From Periplaneta americana (lineage: Eukaryota; Arthropoda; Insecta; Blattodea; Blattidae): a stretch of 64,000 bases of DNA. Of the stretch, positions 32,635-43,009 are shown one piece after another. The translations under genes were made by a program, and so were the position numbers. Position 1 is the first letter of the stretch, and each line of letters begins with the position of its first letter. Location: NCBI RefSeq assembly GCF_040183065.1, contig NC_091117.1, positions 98,482,001 to 98,546,000 on the forward strand, given 5' to 3'. Under the pieces are notes generated by a model. It was not told the origin of the DNA and ran no database searches. It saw only the letters and a list, made by a program, of their open reading frames with translations.

Positions 32635-32960
32635 TTATAAAACATAAAAATTAAAACTTTCATCATTTTCAAGACAGATTTCATTTTCATTGTTGTGAGG
32701 TGCAGTGTGAGGTAGGCCTTCCTTACTATTAAGTCTTTCAATGAGCAATCGTTCTCTCTCAAGCTGAAGCTTTGTTAATTTATACTGTTCCAACAATACT
32801 AGTCGTTGCAGTTCTGTGTTGGTAAGGCTTTTAGTTTCTTCAGTTTCAGAAAAATCGTGTTTAGCTTTCTTTGAGGGCGGTGGTTTGGGTGAAGACACTG
32901 TACTACATGATGGTGATGATTCAGAATGTGCAGACTGCTGAAGTCCAACACTTACAGATT
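32635..32960 (-). pseudogene. Myb/SANT-like transposon protein, exon 2
   Basis: Acceptor TTTATAG precedes 32960 and the exon runs to a stop at 32635. It encodes 'SSPKPPPSKKAKHDFSETEE' and a charged C-terminal helix 'YKLTKLQLERERLLIERL', typical of accessory DNA-binding proteins of Harbinger-like transposons. It joins exon 1 (34472) in phase 1. The intervening intron now contains a mariner. Confidence 0.65.
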
Positions 32961-32995
32961 CTATAAATAATCAATAACAACTTGTAAGGTAATAC

Positions 32996-34296
32996 TACTG
33001 GGTTCAAAAAGTTCCCGGAATTTTACTACCATATTTCGTATTAATATATAACAAGGGATATTATACATTTGTTTTGTTGGTAACATTCATGATGTCATTT
33101 CCTTCAAGTTTGTTGATAATGGCGATTGTTGGTTTTGAGTTGTAGGCAATTGTTTATCATAGTGTTTTGTTTGTTCGTCGCATTTTGTAATTATGTCCAC
33201 AGAGCAACGTACAAACATCAAGTTCTGTGTTTTGTTTCACAAAACTCCTGCAGAGACATTAAGATTGTTGGAAGAAGCATATGGCGAAGCAGCAATGCAA
33301 AAAACTCAAGTGTATGCCTGGCATAAACGCTTTTCTGGTGGTCGCGATAGCATCAAAGATGACCGACCAACAACTGCAACAAATGAAGCAATCGCTCAGC
33401 GTGTGCGTAATGTTGCGAGGGACGACCGACGTAAAACCATAAAAGAGGTAGCAGCAGAGGTCGGAATATCAGTCGGAAGTGTACACAATGTTCTTCACAA
33501 GCATCTCAACATGCATTACGTGTCTCAGAAGTTAGTTCCGAAAATGTTGTCGGCAGAACAGAAAGAAACAAGAATGACTCTTGCTGGGGACATGATCAGT
33601 ATGGCTGATGAAGATAGTGATTTCTTAAACAAAATTATTGCTGGTGATGAAACTTGGTGCTACTTGTACGGCCCAGTCCCTAAACGACAGTCATCTGAGT
33701 GGAAATCGAAAACATCTCCTCGGAAGCAAAAATTTCCTAGGGACACTTCCAAAGGCAAAGTTATGTTGGAAGTTTTCTTCGACTCTCAGGGTCTCATCCA
33801 CCATGAGTTCATTCCAGAAGGTCGTACTGTAACGAAAAAATTATACGTAGAAATCCTCCGTCGCCTCCGGGACGCAGTGAGAAGGAAACGTCCAGAAAAG
33901 TGGGTAGAAAACAACTGGTTCCTTATGCATGACAATGCACCTGCTCATCTCGCAATTATTGTAAAGAATTTTCTTGCCAGGCACAACATAACTGCTTTGG
34001 ATCACCCACCATACTCTCCTGATCTCTCACCACCTGATTACTTTCTGTTTCCCCGTCTGAAAAGTCATCTGAAAGGACGGAGATTCAATGCTGAAGAGGT
34101 TATCGCAAACGCGACGAGAGCACTAAGACGGGTTTCACAAAATGGCTTCCAGGCCTGCTTCCAGGAACTCTACACGCGTTGGCAAAAGTGTGTTGTTGCG
34201 GAAGGCAACTATTTTGAAGGGAATGCTGTAGAATAGTGTTTAGGGTACGTTGTTTCTATGATACTAGCAAATTCCGGGAACTTTTTGAACCTAGTA
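32996..34296 (+). mobile_element. Complete mariner transposon (1297 bp)
   Basis: The element 32998-34294 has ends CTGGGTTCAAAAAGTTCCCG and the inverse of CTAGGTTCAAAAAGTTCCCG, bounded by TA duplications (32996-32997 and 34295-34296). Inside is one uninterrupted transposase ORF. It sits in the intron of the Myb-like gene. Intact coding sequence and only small differences between the ends suggest it is the youngest element in the nest. Confidence 0.95.
33193..34236 (+). CDS. Mariner transposase, intact
   Basis: A 347-aa protein of normal mariner length. The N-terminal half (about 1-110) holds two helix-turn-helix motifs ('KTPAETLRLLEEAYGE', 'KEVAAEVGISVGSVHNVL') that bind the terminal repeats. 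The catalytic triad is D152 ('GDETW'), D247 ('HDNAPAH') and D282 ('YSPDLSPPDYF') with exactly 34 residues between the last two, i.e. DD34D. The WVPHEL linker of Mos1 is replaced by 'YVSQKLVPKML'. It would cut and paste the flanking element at TA sites in the nucleus. Start chosen at 33193, which keeps the HTH complete; the upstream ATG at 33126 is in another frame. No stops or frameshifts are seen, so it may encode active enzyme. Confidence 0.95.
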   Translation: MSTEQRTNIKFCVLFHKTPAETLRLLEEAYGEAAMQKTQVYAWHKRFSGGRDSIKDDRPTTATNEAIAQRVRNVARDDRRKTIKEVAAEVGISVGSVHNVLHKHLNMHYVSQKLVPKMLSAEQKETRMTLAGDMISMADEDSDFLNKIIAGDETWCYLYGPVPKRQSSEWKSKTSPRKQKFPRDTSKGKVMLEVFFDSQGLIHHEFIPEGRTVTKKLYVEILRRLRDAVRRKRPEKWVENNWFLMHDNAPAHLAIIVKNFLARHNITALDHPPYSPDLSPPDYFLFPRLKSHLKGRRFNAEEVIANATRALRRVSQNGFQACFQELYTRWQKCVVAEGNYFEGNAVE

Positions 34297-34471
34297 TGTA
34301 GTACTGCGAAGAATTGATTGCATTGTTGTGTGGAGTCCTGTACCTTGTTATGTTACATAATAGACCTCCATCAGTTTTGCTTTAAAGTTAAAGTGAGACT
34401 TATCAAGTAAATTAAATAACATAAAACTTTAATTAATTATTTAGCAGTTTTAGTAAAGACAGTAGGCCTAC

Positions 34472-34831
34472 CTGGAATTTTGTTCAATGTAGGATTTGTG
34501 TCCCCTTGTAGTAGATTGTACAGTTGTCTTTCCCAGGAATTCAGGACTATTGCTTTGTTTCCCGTTCTGTTAAGATCAGTCTTCTTTTTAAGTCTTGTTT
34601 TGATGTTATTGATTTTTTTAGCAATTGTTTAGATGTGATAGAAGTTCCGAAATTAATTTCATATAGTTTCTGTATTTCCTGAATAGCTGCATTTTTTCTA
34701 TTTTTTGCATCTGGTACCTGCGACTTCAGAAGAATATCCGGATATTTGCTTATTGTTGAAGCCAGAAATACTGTTGTGCTCTCAATAGATAAAGATGTTT
34801 CACTTTCTCCATCCGAATCTGTCGAGTCCAT
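34472..34831 (-). pseudogene. Myb/SANT-like transposon protein, exon 1 (1-nt deletion)
   Basis: The frame opens 'MDSTDSDGESETSLSIESTT' and has a Myb/SANT-like region ('LASTISKYPDILLKSQVPDA'). At the A7 run near 34620 the frame is lost; adding one A restores 'KKINNIKTRLKKKTDL' and then 'NRTGNKAIVLNSWERQLYNL', which ends at a donor (CCAG|GTAGG). The C-terminal match to this protein family lies only in the shifted frame, so the exon is pseudogenic by one deletion unless the assembly miscounts the A run. Confidence 0.7.
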
Positions 34832-35258
34832 TTTTACGTCTCACTTTTATCCACTTACAGATACGAATGAAATAAATTTTGGTTCTATGCAGTTCATAAT
34901 AATGAAGTCGGACACCTGCATTAAGATTAAAGGGATACCGACACGGCCAACAATGTGTAACACTACAGCTTAGCGGTCCATATATGTGACTGACAGGAGC
35001 ACGTGCTCGTAGATTAGAAGCACAGGGTTGGAGCATAAGGTAATTTTTATTCACATTATTAGAGGCTTATCCTCATGCTCCAACCCTTTACTCCCTATCA
35101 TTTCCTCATGCTCCAATCTCGTGCTTATACTCAAATGCTCTAGTTTTATTCACTCGGCCCATGTTTCTTTGTCATGCTTACCGTTACTGAGGGTTGTGTA
35201 ATGTTTAAATATATTTTAAATCAGTGAAAAGTGTTTACAATTACCCTGGTCTACCCTA

Positions 35259-35500
35259 TAACATGCAAGGCGACATAAGACTGATCGCGTACGACGAAAC
35301 TTCTCCATGACAGCTAACACTGTTGTGTTATTTGGTGCCGCATTGTTAAATCGCTCCTGGTACTGCTCTTTAACGTGGCGTAAGCTCGGCCCATTCTAAC
35401 GCCCCATTCCGCAGACCGGAAATAATGCTCGACGATTAACACCTTCTCCTCTGTTGTGAGAATCACTTTCTCCTCTGTTGTGAGAATCATAATTGCAGCA
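35259..35500 (-). pseudogene. Tc/mariner-like transposase N-terminal fragment (DUF4817-like)
   Basis: 'MILTTEEKV' is repeated in tandem by a 24-bp duplication (35447-35494), followed by 'LIVEHYFRS' and, after a frame change, 'NGPSLRHVKEQYQERFNNAA' and 'VLAVMEKFRRTRSV'. The pattern matches the HTH start of a transposase family frequent in insect genomes. The rest is cut off by the nested pogo-like element. Confidence 0.6.
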
Positions 35501-35939
35501 CTAGCCGCAAACATTGAATATACAATATATTAAAATTATCATATACAGCAAAATAAATATTTGGTTGCTAGGGAAACATGGACAGCAGATGAGCGATCAT
35601 TTCAGTATAGTTTGTTTTGGCGCATAACTGTATATTACCCATTTACGAGTATAAAGCAACTTAATTTGTCCACAGAAACCCTCCGTGATTACAAACGACT
35701 ATAATTTCGTAAAAATGAACATTAAGAACTTTATACTACTGTAGTGTCACAAGAAAGGACGACTCAAAGAATTCCTGTTTTGAATCTCGCGGTATGTCTA
35801 ATTGCCGGCAAAAAAAAAAAAAATAGATAGCAGCAGAAGCGAATCAAAGCTGTTACTATGGGTTCCGTTTGTTCGAGTTTGCCAGTCTTTTTTATTTTTG
35901 CATTATTGCATTGTAGCAAATATTCGTGACCATCTTAAC

Positions 35940-36205
35940 AAACACAAGACGTCTTTTATAAGTGGCCACCGAGGTCCCCAGACGTCAAAGTCTGTGACTT
36001 CTTCATATGGAGTCACAACATAAAAGATTATCATCTAATGTACCTCCACCACCTCAGAATCTTCAAGAACTGCGACATCGTATCTCCGGTGCCATTGACT
36101 CCATTCCAAAAAGGTAGATACATTGGAGCGCATGTGGCGTGAGTGGGAATATCGCCTTGACGGTTGCTGTGACACGCGGGGTACACATTGAGTGTCTATG
36201 AGTTA
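35940..36205 (+). pseudogene. Transposase C-terminal relic
   Basis: 'SGHRGPQTSKSVTSSYG' is the shifted reading of 'WPPRSPDVKVCDFFIWSH', and further pieces read 'ELRHRISGAIDSIPK' and 'TRGVHIECL'. This is the third catalytic Asp region and C-terminal tail of the same mariner-like family as at 35259-35500. It lies outside that element's right end, so it is a separate copy. Confidence 0.6.
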
Positions 36206-36365
36206 TGCATTATAAAATTCTCGAGTTTCTTTTTTTGGTGTCACCACTTTCATGTGCATACGACTATCGACAGAGACGATATACCCGTTTATAATAACGG
36301 AAGTTTTCTGTGGACACACTATAACACACATTCTATAGCCTATCGTAACATATAGTAGACTCCAG

Positions 36366-36647
36366 ATTTTCAAAGCAGTCCACACCTGTGGAGTAACGGT
36401 CAGCGCGTCTGGCCGCGAAACCAGGTGGCCCAGGTTCGAATCCCGGTCGGGGCAAGTTACCTGGTTGAGGTTTTTTCCGGGATTTTCCCTCAACCCAATA
36501 CGAGCAAATGCTGGGTAACTTTCGGTGATGGACCGCGGACTCATTTCACCGGCATTATCACCTTCATTTCATTCAGAAGCTAAATAACCTAGATGTTGAT
36601 ATAGCGTCGTAAAATAACCCAATAAAATAAAATAAATTTTCAGAGCA
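36366..36647 (+). mobile_element. tRNA-derived SINE, family A
   Basis: A 258-bp plus-strand copy (36378-36635) lies between imperfect 12-bp duplications (ATTTTCAAAGCA / ATTTTCAGAGCA). It has the tRNA-like head with B box GGTTCGAATCCCGG, the core and a tail 'CCCAATAAAATAAAATA'. Confidence 0.95.
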
Positions 36648-37017
36648 AATAGCTCATGTTGTATGTAACAAAAAAGTGAAATACCATATTAGTGAGAAGT
36701 CCATAGTTTTCTCAAGAAAAAAAGGTTTCCTTTTTCAAATGTTTAATACCTTCTTATTCGGTAACTATTGCGAGTAGGATCGTCATTTTTGTTCACATCG
36801 ATAGAAAATCTAATAAAAAATCATTCATTCTTCTGGTGTATTTCAATAGCGTGGATGGTTATCGTGTAAATTTAATGTATATACCACTTAATTTGAAGTC
36901 ACTGTACAATCCGACACGATTGCAACGTTATTATAGGCAGAGAGGCAGGTGGAGGTAGTTCACCTAGGCAGACATCCGAGTTCGTTGACCTCTTACATGC
37001 ATATTACGAGAAGGGAG

Positions 37018-37297
37018 AAGAGGTGTGTTATTATTATATTGGGTTATTTTACGACGCTGTATCAACATCTAGGTTATTTAGCGTCTGAATGAAATGAAGG
37101 TGATAATGCCGGTGAAATGAGTCCGGGGTCCAGCACCGAAAGTTACCCAGCATTTTCTCGTATTGGGTTGAGAGGAAACCCCCGGAAAAAACCTCAACCA
37201 GGTAACTTGCCCCGACCGGAATTCGAACCCGGGCCACCTGGTTTCGCGGCCAGACGCGCTGACCGTTACTCCACAAGAGTGGACAAGAGGTGTGTTA
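37018..37297 (-). mobile_element. tRNA-derived SINE, family A
   Basis: A 254-bp minus-strand copy (37031-37284) flanked by the 13-bp duplication AAGAGGTGTGTTA (37018-37030 and 37285-37297). Sequence is close to the copies at 30415 and 36378. The short frames over it are not genes. Confidence 0.95.
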
Positions 37298-38044
37298 GCG
37301 GTGATGTTGCCGGACTGCTGAAACTTCCAACTTCATTTTCTAATTAACCGTGCATTGAATCACAAAACGTAATATAGGTTTTTTATTCATTTAAGTGTAC
37401 ACTATCGTCCCTTTTAATCTGCAGGGTTATTTCACTTGCACCCTGTATACTAGTTCATAAAAATTCTCCACCAGGAGACACACAGGAACAAAGTCAGAAC
37501 AGGACATCCTCGAGACGTGACACACGAAATGGAACGTATTCCACAAAGAAGCGGAGTGCAGGATCAGCGAGACCCGGGTCCAACAAAAAATATGATAGAA
37601 CAGTGTATGTGATTGGTATACAGACAGGTTCTTTCAACTAACTTTTACTTTCTCGTTACACAAGGCATAGAGAAAGTACCGTAATACTTAAAAAATATTT
37701 CGGCATTTTCACGGAAATACAAGTGTAACATCATCGATGGTGCAGCACTGTTTTGGTACGCATACTTGCATAGCTTACATCTAGTACTGTCATGGTAATT
37801 TGTTTCTTGACCATACGCCCCACCCTTTATTTTTCTCCCTCGAAATATACTTTACTCCCCTCTCTTTACGAAAGACATTTTTGTTGAGAATATAATCTTC
37901 CTTTCCATTGCAGCCATAATGTCGTAATAAATAATGATACAGTCATGGCATAATACATTCATAAACCTGATGTTAATTACTAAAACATCATAAAAGAAAT
38001 AGAAACAATTATATTTTCTCTCTCTCTCCTAAAAAAAACATAAA
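37298..38044. other. Non-coding stretch with one dispersed repeat
   Basis: The only recognised component is a diverged copy (37779-37870) of the repeat at 2393-2480. Confidence 0.5.
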
Positions 38045-38115
38045 AAGCATTAGGTTGTGTTCGAACACACAACCTTACGAACACTTGCCCGAAACGCTAC
38101 CATTACTCTACAGAT
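38045..38115 (-). repeat. tRNA-like SINE head
   Basis: On the minus strand 'CTGTAGAGTAATGGTAGCGT' (A box) precedes 'GGTTGTGTGTTCGAACAC' (B box). It resembles a decayed tRNA-derived SINE start. Confidence 0.4.
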
Positions 38116-38432
38116 TGACACGCAAAAACTTTCATTCTGACTGTAGATATCAGGCCACGTGGTCCAACAACATGTAATATCACCTATCTCCGAATTGTAG
38201 CGGAGATACCCGAAGGGAACTTTGCGTCTAGAGAGCGGCCACTTTTTCTTTCGACAACTGTACAGAGAAACCACAGTCTTCTACAGCATTTATCAATTCC
38301 TTAACTAAAAGGTAGAGATCGCAGCCCTGCAGACCTCTAACTAGGAAATTGGACGCGGGAATTGTGTAGCCTACTTTGTAGACAAACCGTTTGCGACAAA
38401 ACAGAGTAGCTTGTTTGCTAACATAGGATATT

Positions 38433-38930
38433 TTCCTATGCTTGAGTCATACAACCACCAGTATTGACTGCTCCAATGAGTTTATCAGTTGTCCTATCAT
38501 GGATAAGGCGTTCCTTTAATGCCATTTCTTCAACGTTAACTGAGGCAATCTTCTCTGTTGGTTGCAGGGTCTCACACTCAGCTTCAAGCCTGACCTTTAC
38601 CAACTTTGAAATGCCCACATCACAGTCAGTATGTCCCATGTACCTGTCTAGAGTACTTCGTGAAGGAGCTGAAATAAATCCGGAAGTTCTACCATGCTCA
38701 TAACCCTTAGAGGATACTATTCTCCACGCAACACAGTATCGAATAGATTGTTCTGACCACTCCGGTTTTCCTTTCGAAATTATGAATTTGGTCCAATAGG
38801 TACACAGCTTTCTGATTCTTTTCGTTTGCAGCCTCTTTTATTATATTAATTTTCTTTATTTCTGGACAGTCGTCGAGCTTTTTCTGTGCATTTTCAGGTT
38901 CAGATTTTACGTCTGCAAATTGTTTTTGCA
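38433..38930 (-). pseudogene. P-element/THAP9-type transposase fragment
   Basis: Minus-strand pieces read 'KNQKAVYLLDQI', a frame change, then 'PEWSEQSIRYCVAWRIVSSK' (matching the HTH and start of the RNase H-like domain), 'APSRSTLDRYMG', and 'VEEMALKERLIHDRTTDKLI'. P-element transposases have 'DEMxxKxxLxYDxxxxxLxG' here, with the first catalytic Asp; this copy has Glu-Glu (VEEM). The rest of the protein is missing. It is a relic unrelated in orientation to the THAP gene at 40517. Confidence 0.6.
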
Positions 38931-38939
38931 GTCTCTGTG

Positions 38940-40510
38940 TTCTGGATCAAAGCCTACTAATTATTATCTTTTGGTGAGCATTATTTCTTGTCGGAAAATC
39001 AACTTGAATTCCGATGCCACTGTCTACGTGCCTTTCATTCCACTGTTAATCGTTTGTCGTTCTTCTCGATGTGTCCTTTCTCGTATTTTCCGTGGAGTTT
39101 TCTTGCTTTTCTGACGATAGCTCGGTTGGTACAACACCAGGCTTTAAAATCTTTCTTTTACAATTTTCCCTATAGTTTTCTTCTTGAAAATGAAGGCTAC
39201 AAACACATGCATAATCGGATGGAATCCACTTACTTCCTTTGGCATCACCTTGTCATCTTATGACAGCTAGCCATCTTTCTCGAAATTCTGCCGAGGGAAT
39301 GTCATGAAATATTATTTGTTCAGTTGATCAATTGTTGGATGTTGGCATTCCTATTCTGTTTAAATCTTGTATAAATTATGGAATGGACGAACATGGCTGC
39401 TTAAGGAAGAAATTTGAACAGATCGAGTTAATTGAGAAGTTACTGGTGCTTTCCTGCAACAAGAAATAATTCGCAACGTTAAAGGTAAGAAAGAAATATG
39501 TTTGAGATTACATCTACACGGTTCAACTTTTCTTTCAACTTCACACATTCAAGCAATGCCTGCAAGATTGGTATTTAATAATAACGGAAGTGCACACAAT
39601 GTGCAGGATAATATATTATTTTAGCTTTCGCTGCTGCAGAACTTGGTCAGTGAAACTATAATCGGTTTTTACACTCCATCACATGGTATTTTGGTATTTT
39701 AATATTAATATGGCGTACCTTGTAGATAGAAAATCTTAATGTATCTTAATTCAACATGCGCTTTAAACTTGATTCTTTCAATATTCTTCCCAGACTGGGT
39801 GCGTATGAGCATGAAAAACTGAACCGTGTAGATGCAGCTTAACTGCACCGTCATGTTTTCTAATTTAAACTGAATTCTTCCATCATATCTTAAACATTTA
39901 TTAAACTGAGATCTGTAATTGTTTTCAGGGATAAACTTCAGAACGCGATTACCTTCCTTCTACCACTACCATATGATGAACTGACTTCTGTGTTGAATTA
40001 CAACAGTATATTAGGCCTAACTGCAATTACGCCAAGAGCTTTAAAGGTAAGCTAACAGAGTTAATATACACTTTGGGTATGAACGAACATCTTATTTTTG
40101 TATATAGCTAAGTTAAGTTGGTCAGACATCTTAAAATTCGTGGGACAGAAACTGATATGACTAAATATGTTGTTCCCGGTGTAATTCTTTACAGTTGCGT
40201 TACCAAAGGATGGCGGGGTACCTTAGCTTGGTTACGCAATAGTAAAGAAGTGTTGTTCCCGAAAAAAAATATTTTAGAAATTTGACTTTACAGTTAACAG
40301 TAGTACCTTTACTGGAATAATTTTGATAAAATAAAGAGAGTTAAATTGCCGGAGATATTTATTATTTTTATAGACTCGTGGATAGAATTCTTCCAGGAAT
40401 ATTTCACAAACGTTGATTATACTGCAATCCTTCAATTGTTCTATGAAATGTAGTGTTATTAATGCATTATATGAGACTAGGCTACTGCTGGTTTGTTTCA
40501 GTTAATAGAA
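38940..40510. other. Non-coding stretch
   Basis: A tRNA D-arm-like word (GATAGCTCGGTTGGTACAAC, 39116-39135) and a short match to the palindrome arm (39930-39965, 'GGATAAACTTCAGAACGCG') are the only recognisable items. Confidence 0.4.
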
Positions 40511-40516
40511 AGACAA

Positions 40517-40631
40517 ATGGCGGAGTTTTACACTGTGAATGTGCTGCAGTGTATTGTCAGAAATCGGATAGTAATGAGAAGACCTGGTTATTCCTGTTTC
40601 CTATGCCAAGTAATGCAGCACAGCTTAAAAG
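40517..40631 (+). pseudogene. THAP-domain gene, exon 1
   Basis: The frame ending in donor AAAAG|GTAAGC encodes 'CAAVYCQKSDSNEKTWLFLF' and 'PMPSNAAQLKR', the first half of a THAP C2CH zinc finger (C-x4-C, then FPxxxxxxxxW). A start ATGGCGG at 40517 is in a different frame; one extra T after GTGAA would yield the expected 'MAEFYTVNCAAVYC'. Either a 1-nt deletion has hit the gene or the true start is the upstream ATG at 40453. Confidence 0.6.
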
Positions 40632-41722
40632 GTAAGCAATGGCATTGGCATAAACTCAATGCAAAGATATCCTTATATATCATCAGTAAATAGTCAGGGT
40701 TGGTAAACTGTAGTGATTTTTAAATTTAAGTGAGAATTATTTGTCAAATTCATATTTGTTTATTAAAATGAGTTTTTGCCTTCTTTTGTAATTCATTTAA
40801 ACTTAATTTGTGCATTAGTTCCTACATAATTGTGTATTTTGTTAATGTGTTATTTTAAGTAATTAACAACATCGCTTCAAAAATAATTTACTATGTTTAC
40901 ACATAGGCCTCATTATTAATACATGAAGAGTTACAGCACTAATAACCTGCACTTAATGATAATAATAATAATTAGCTTAGACTTAGGCAAGATATTATGC
41001 TCAGTTTGTTATTCATTAGAAACGGATTCAACTATTTAGGGAGATTAATATTTACAAATAAATTTATCAGAAGAGCTTAGCATTGTATGTTTTCAGAATA
41101 AATACGTAGTCCATTTGGCATTGTGCAACTTTTACTTTGAATATTGTTATGAGCTACAACTATTCATTTCAATCCTCAGCATCATACTGTGCTTTAATTA
41201 GGTGGTGATTCCGAAAGTAGGCTCTACTTGACTACCTGTACCATGTGTTCTGTTGCTCCGTAATTAGGAGTTGGGAAAAGACATATGAGAAGCAAACTTT
41301 CAAAACCTGTCCATTTCTTCAGAAAATGCTAGAATTATATGTCTGAAATAAACAAAGATTTTTCTGTGGTGAAATTTTATATGAATTCATAGGAAGAAAA
41401 ATATATTTCACCATAGAAAATATTTTGTTCATTGCAGAGATGCAAGTTTGCTACTCATATATATTGCTAATAGTTTTAAGAAGCAGCAGAACAGTCATAT
41501 GTAAAAACGTTTATATATATATTTTTTCAGGAAGTTAATTTCTCATCTTAATCATGTTAGGTGCATATAATTTTAATCTGTGATTTAAGTAGTAACAATT
41601 ATTTGATGTGAATAAAATGAAAATTATTTTATTTACATCATGATTAAATCATTAATTTAAATTAATACCAACCCTGGTTTGTGTATTTTTTTAAGAAAAT
41701 AATAGAATTTTGATTGTAACAG

Positions 41723-41918
41723 GTACCACATGTGGGCAGCTGTGGCAGAAAATCCTCATCCTTACAGAAGGGCCTATATATGTGCAAGCCATTTTTGCAG
41801 TAATCAGTATAATGGTGACTTCAGATATAACTTACTAAGAGGGGCCATTCCATCAAGGGATGCTTGGTATCCCACTCAAGAACTACGACCCACTTCATCA
41901 CCAGCCTACTTACATTAA
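41723..41918 (+). pseudogene. THAP-domain gene, exon 2
   Basis: Acceptor TGTAACAG precedes 41723, phase matches exon 1 (AAAAG|G TAC). Translation 'YHMWAAVAENPHPYRRAYIC' with 'ASHF' and 'GAIPSRDAWYP' gives the conserved W, the C-x2-H zinc pair and the AVPxxF-like box that ends a THAP domain. The frame stops 14 codons later. The predicted protein is little more than a THAP domain, so it may be a truncated P-element-derived gene or host gene; intron is 1091 bp. Confidence 0.6.
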
Positions 41919-42075
41919 CCTTTTTCACCACCTAACATAATTGCTTCATTCATTGCACTTCACTGTGGCATCAATTTGAACCTGTATTCTCTTTCATTGA
42001 GTGATTCATTCGTTGTCTTTATCTTTTAAGAACATTGTGTTTAATTTTGTTGACAAGTGTATGGTAATGGACTTC

Positions 42076-42077
<2 letters not shown>

Positions 42078-42127
<50 letters not shown>
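42078..42127 (+). repeat. (ATT)n microsatellite
   Basis: About 16 ATT units, followed by a SINE-like body. Confidence 0.95.
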
Positions 42128-42129
<2 letters not shown>

Positions 42130-42132
<3 letters not shown>

Positions 42133-42235
42133 TAAAGGTAAAAGGTAAAAGTATCCCCGTAACATGCCAAGAAGGCATTTGGGGGGCATGGAGGTAGAGC
42201 CTCATGCTTTCCATGACCTCGGTACTAGAATGAAT
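42130..42235 (+). repeat. SINE-like dispersed repeat body
   Basis: 'AAAGGTAAAAGGTAAAAGTA' and 'CCCGTAACATGCCAAGAAGG' precede 'GGGGGGCATGGAGGTAGAGC' and 'CCATGACCTCGGTACTAGAA', bracketed by ATT tracts. The arrangement (unique body between trinucleotide tracts) suggests a short interspersed element; no tRNA head is visible. Confidence 0.45.
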
Positions 42236-42596
42236 TATTATTATTATCATCATTGTTATCTCATTTCGTTTAATGTGTTGATTTCTTCAGTTAATTGAAG
42301 GAAAATAAGAGGAATTCATTCATTCATTCATCTGAAAAAAAAAGTAGAGTACTTGACTTCTACATTATGAGCAATATAATTTTTGTAATATATAGGGCAA
42401 TGATAAATCTAACGATCTTTAAGACCCTAAGTTAACATTACATAGTAATGTAAATAAATACAAATAATAATTACTAGTACAATGAGCATTTCAGTTGTGT
42501 CATCTATAGGGCATAGGAGGGAGTCCAGTGGCAGCGATACGAATCTGCAGCTTCTGCAACTGGTGAGATTTGGGTGCATTATTTAGAATGTTTAGA

Positions 42597-42990
42597 GAGT
42601 AAATATGTTGTTGTTTTCTAATGTCAGGCGTTTGACAATAAAGTCATTTGACCTCTTGCACTCCAATATTTTTCAAAGATATTGTCATGACCAGAGTAAA
42701 TATGTTGATGTTTTCTAATGCCAGGCATTTGACAATAAAGTCATTTGACCTCTTGCACTCCAGTATTTTTCAAAATTATTGTCATGGTCAGCCACTGAAG
42801 CACAGATTTTGAGGTGTTCCGAATCCATTTCTTGGTTTGAGTAGCACAGTGGACAGTTAGGAGAATGATATATTCCAATTCTATGCAGCAAAATAGTCCC
42901 CCAATCGGATTTCTGGGCGGGACTACTTTAATGGTACAGAAGCAACTAAATTTTTTTATAATGGAATGCTTGTCGTATAACATCAGCTAA
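42597..42990 (-). pseudogene. I-group LINE 3' end, inverted copy with tandem tail
   Basis: This stretch is the inverse of about 43520-43750. Its terminal ~97 bp is present twice in tandem (42597-42693 and 42694-42790). Coding remnants on the minus strand match the zinc-knuckle-like tail after RNase H ('NSPNCPLC...'). Confidence 0.7.
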
Positions 42991-43009
42991 GAAGAGAGTA
43001 AATATGGTA

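Larger units (their letters stand above)
31649..35162. mobile_element. Nested DNA transposon with GGGCCGAGTGAATAAA ends
   Basis: GGGCCGAGTGAATAAA at 31651 and its exact inverse ending 35160 are flanked by AT (31649-31650, 35161-35162). Subterminal 'GAGCAT/ATGCTC' words recur at the right. It carries a two-exon Myb/SANT-like gene on the minus strand. A 2-bp AT duplication and accessory Myb-like protein fit the PIF/Harbinger-ISL2EU group; no transposase gene was found in it. Confidence 0.8.
30800..35258. mobile_element. Pogo/Tigger-like element, nested
   Basis: Ends GGGTAGATGAGGGTAATT (from 30802) and GGGTAGACCAGGGTAATT (inverse, to 35256) are bounded by TA dinucleotides at 30800-30801 and 35257-35258. 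A psq-type helix-turn-helix start lies near the left end (31247-31470). Little of its own interior remains apart from that, the centre being the next element (31651-35160). Confidence 0.85.
30293..35626. mobile_element. Outer Tc1/mariner-like element hosting nested transposons
   Basis: The left end TGCGCCAAAA at 30295 and its inverse ending 35624 are each bounded by TA. Similarity continues inward for roughly 190 bp, including 'GTTTCCCTAGCAAC' and the start of a transposase-like frame (LTTEE), so the terminal repeats are long. A SINE (30415-30675) sits in the left repeat; a pogo-like element (30802-35256) occupies the centre. Confidence 0.75.

Noticed and set aside
36378-37284. Two opposite SINEs as the terminal repeats of one element
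   Set aside because: Each SINE has its own different target duplication, so they are independent insertions.
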